A DNA stretch of 5,317 nucleotides, taken from NCBI GenBank assembly GCA_005880345.1, contig VBGE01000034.1, positions 1 through 5,317 of the forward strand, read 5' to 3'. The translations under genes were made by a program, and so were the position numbers. This document shows, one piece after another, positions 4,555 through 5,317 of the stretch. The stretch is from Chloroflexota bacterium (GTDB taxonomy: Bacteria; Chloroflexota; Dormibacteria; Dormibacterales; Dormibacteraceae). Under the pieces are notes generated by a model. That model searched no databases, was not told where the DNA came from, and was given only the letters and a program-made list of their open reading frames with translations. The number at the start of each line of letters is the position of its first letter. Within the stretch, counting starts at the first letter, position 1.

Positions 4555-5302
4555 TCTGCGGCGGCTGGGCGAGGTGAGGGCGCCGGCGGGCTTTGCCCTG
4601 CGTGTGATGGCCCAGGCCGGAGTGGCCGACTCGTATGCGGTGTTCCCGACGGTGCTTGGACCGGTCTACGTCGCGTGGAACGGACTCGGCGTGTCGGCGG
4701 CGATGAGGAGCAAGTCGGCTCTGGAGTTCGAGGAATGGTTTGCCAGGGACATCGGCAGGCCGCTGGTTCGTGCCGAGGCACCGGCCGGCATGGCCGCGAA
4801 GATCGAGGACCAGCTCGAGGGCAAGCGCCGCCTTCGATTCGACCTACGCGGACTCACTCCCTTTTCCCAGGCCGTGCTGCACAAGACGCTGCAGATCCCG
4901 CGCGGCCAGGTGCGTCCTTATGGCTGGATCGCGCGCGAGATCGGGCACCCCGCCGCCGTGCGGGCGGTGGGCACTGCTCTCGCCAACAACCCGATTCCTT
5001 ATTTCATCCCTTGCCATCGGGTGATCAGGAGCGACGGGGTGATCGGCAACTATGGAGGCGGCGGGCCGGAGGCCAAGCGTGACATCCTCAATCTGGAGGG
5101 TGTGCAGCTGCAGCGGCTGCAAACCCTGGCGCGGTCGGGGCTGCGCTATGAAGGCGTGAAGAGCACCAAGATCTTCTGCTTCCCGACCTGCTACCACGGA
5201 CGGCGCGTGAGGGAGGAGAACTTCGTTTTCTTCCACGACGAGGCCGAGGCGCGGTCGGCGGGTTACCGGCCGTGCAAGGACTGCAGGCCGGCGGCGGCCT
5301 AA
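4535..5302 (+). CDS. O6-alkylguanine-DNA alkyltransferase fused to a C-terminal Ada-type zinc domain
   Basis: This 255-residue protein has three parts. Residues 1-30 form an extension (LRRLGEVRAPAGFALRVMAQ) outside the repair domains. Residues about 33-190 are an Ogt/MGMT alkyltransferase: an N-terminal subdomain beginning GPVYVAWN, then the DNA-binding core RPYGWIAREIG (127-137), RAVGTALANNP (143-153) with the probable Arg finger at 143, the active site PCHRV with acceptor Cys160, and closing Glu188. Residues about 200-252 match the Ada methylphosphotriester/zinc domain: FCFPTC (Cys215, Cys219), RREEN-like RVREENFVFF, and GYRPCKDC (Cys247, Cys250). Cys215 corresponds to the Ada methyl-acceptor Cys38. 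In E. coli Ada the zinc domain is N-terminal and followed by an AraC-type HTH; here it is last and no HTH exists. The protein should remove methyl groups irreversibly from guanine and perhaps phosphates. Overlap with the sigma gene suggests it may also regulate that factor. Domain calls are firm; the regulatory role is hypothetical. Confidence 0.93.
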   Translation: MATVMSDLRRLGEVRAPAGFALRVMAQAGVADSYAVFPTVLGPVYVAWNGLGVSAAMRSKSALEFEEWFARDIGRPLVRAEAPAGMAAKIEDQLEGKRRLRFDLRGLTPFSQAVLHKTLQIPRGQVRPYGWIAREIGHPAAVRAVGTALANNPIPYFIPCHRVIRSDGVIGNYGGGGPEAKRDILNLEGVQLQRLQTLARSGLRYEGVKSTKIFCFPTCYHGRRVREENFVFFHDEAEARSAGYRPCKDCRPAAA

Positions 5303-5317
5303 GGGTCGAGCGGGCCG

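Overview
The window is a GC-rich bacterial segment (roughly two thirds G+C) with tightly packed genes, GTG/TTG starts alongside ATG, and little intergenic DNA. Two features recall high-GC soil lineages such as Chloroflexota or Candidatus Dormibacterota: an ECF sigma factor overlapping a single-pass membrane partner with a GYWISG-type C-terminal domain, and a second ECF factor overlapping an alkyltransferase gene. That placement is an inference from gene style, with no marker gene to fix it.

Layout. Positions 1-179 (minus strand) hold the 5' end of a lipoprotein gene that runs off the left edge. It diverges across 37 bp from a stand-alone PolA-type 5'-3' exonuclease/flap nuclease (217-1083, plus). 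A 258-bp stretch without a convincing gene follows. Positions 3959 to 1342 (minus) form a three-gene operon: an ECF sigma factor (3959-3396), a membrane anti-sigma-like protein overlapping it by 8 bp (3403-2594), and a beta-propeller lipoprotein (2544-1342). Across a 79-bp divergent region lies a second operon on the plus strand: another ECF sigma factor (4039-4554), overlapping by 20 bp a gene (4535-5302) that fuses an O6-alkylguanine-DNA alkyltransferase domain to a C-terminal Ada-type zinc/methylphosphotriester domain.

How the parts may work together. The first operon looks like an envelope-signalling unit: sigma factor, membrane-bound regulator and exported propeller protein. The second looks like an alkylation-response unit. 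The suicidal DNA-repair protein sits exactly where an anti-sigma factor normally sits and has an N-terminal extension outside both repair domains, so it may sense methylation damage and control its neighbouring sigma factor. That is a hypothesis. The two sigma genes share one short control region with several repeats.

The most unusual DNA structure is a 42-bp tandem repeat in the anti-sigma-like gene (about 3231-3343). Each copy is centred on the palindrome TAGTCCGGACTA or a one-base variant, and each adds 14 residues in frame to the segment just before the membrane helix. It looks like a palindromic repetitive element domesticated as a protein linker.
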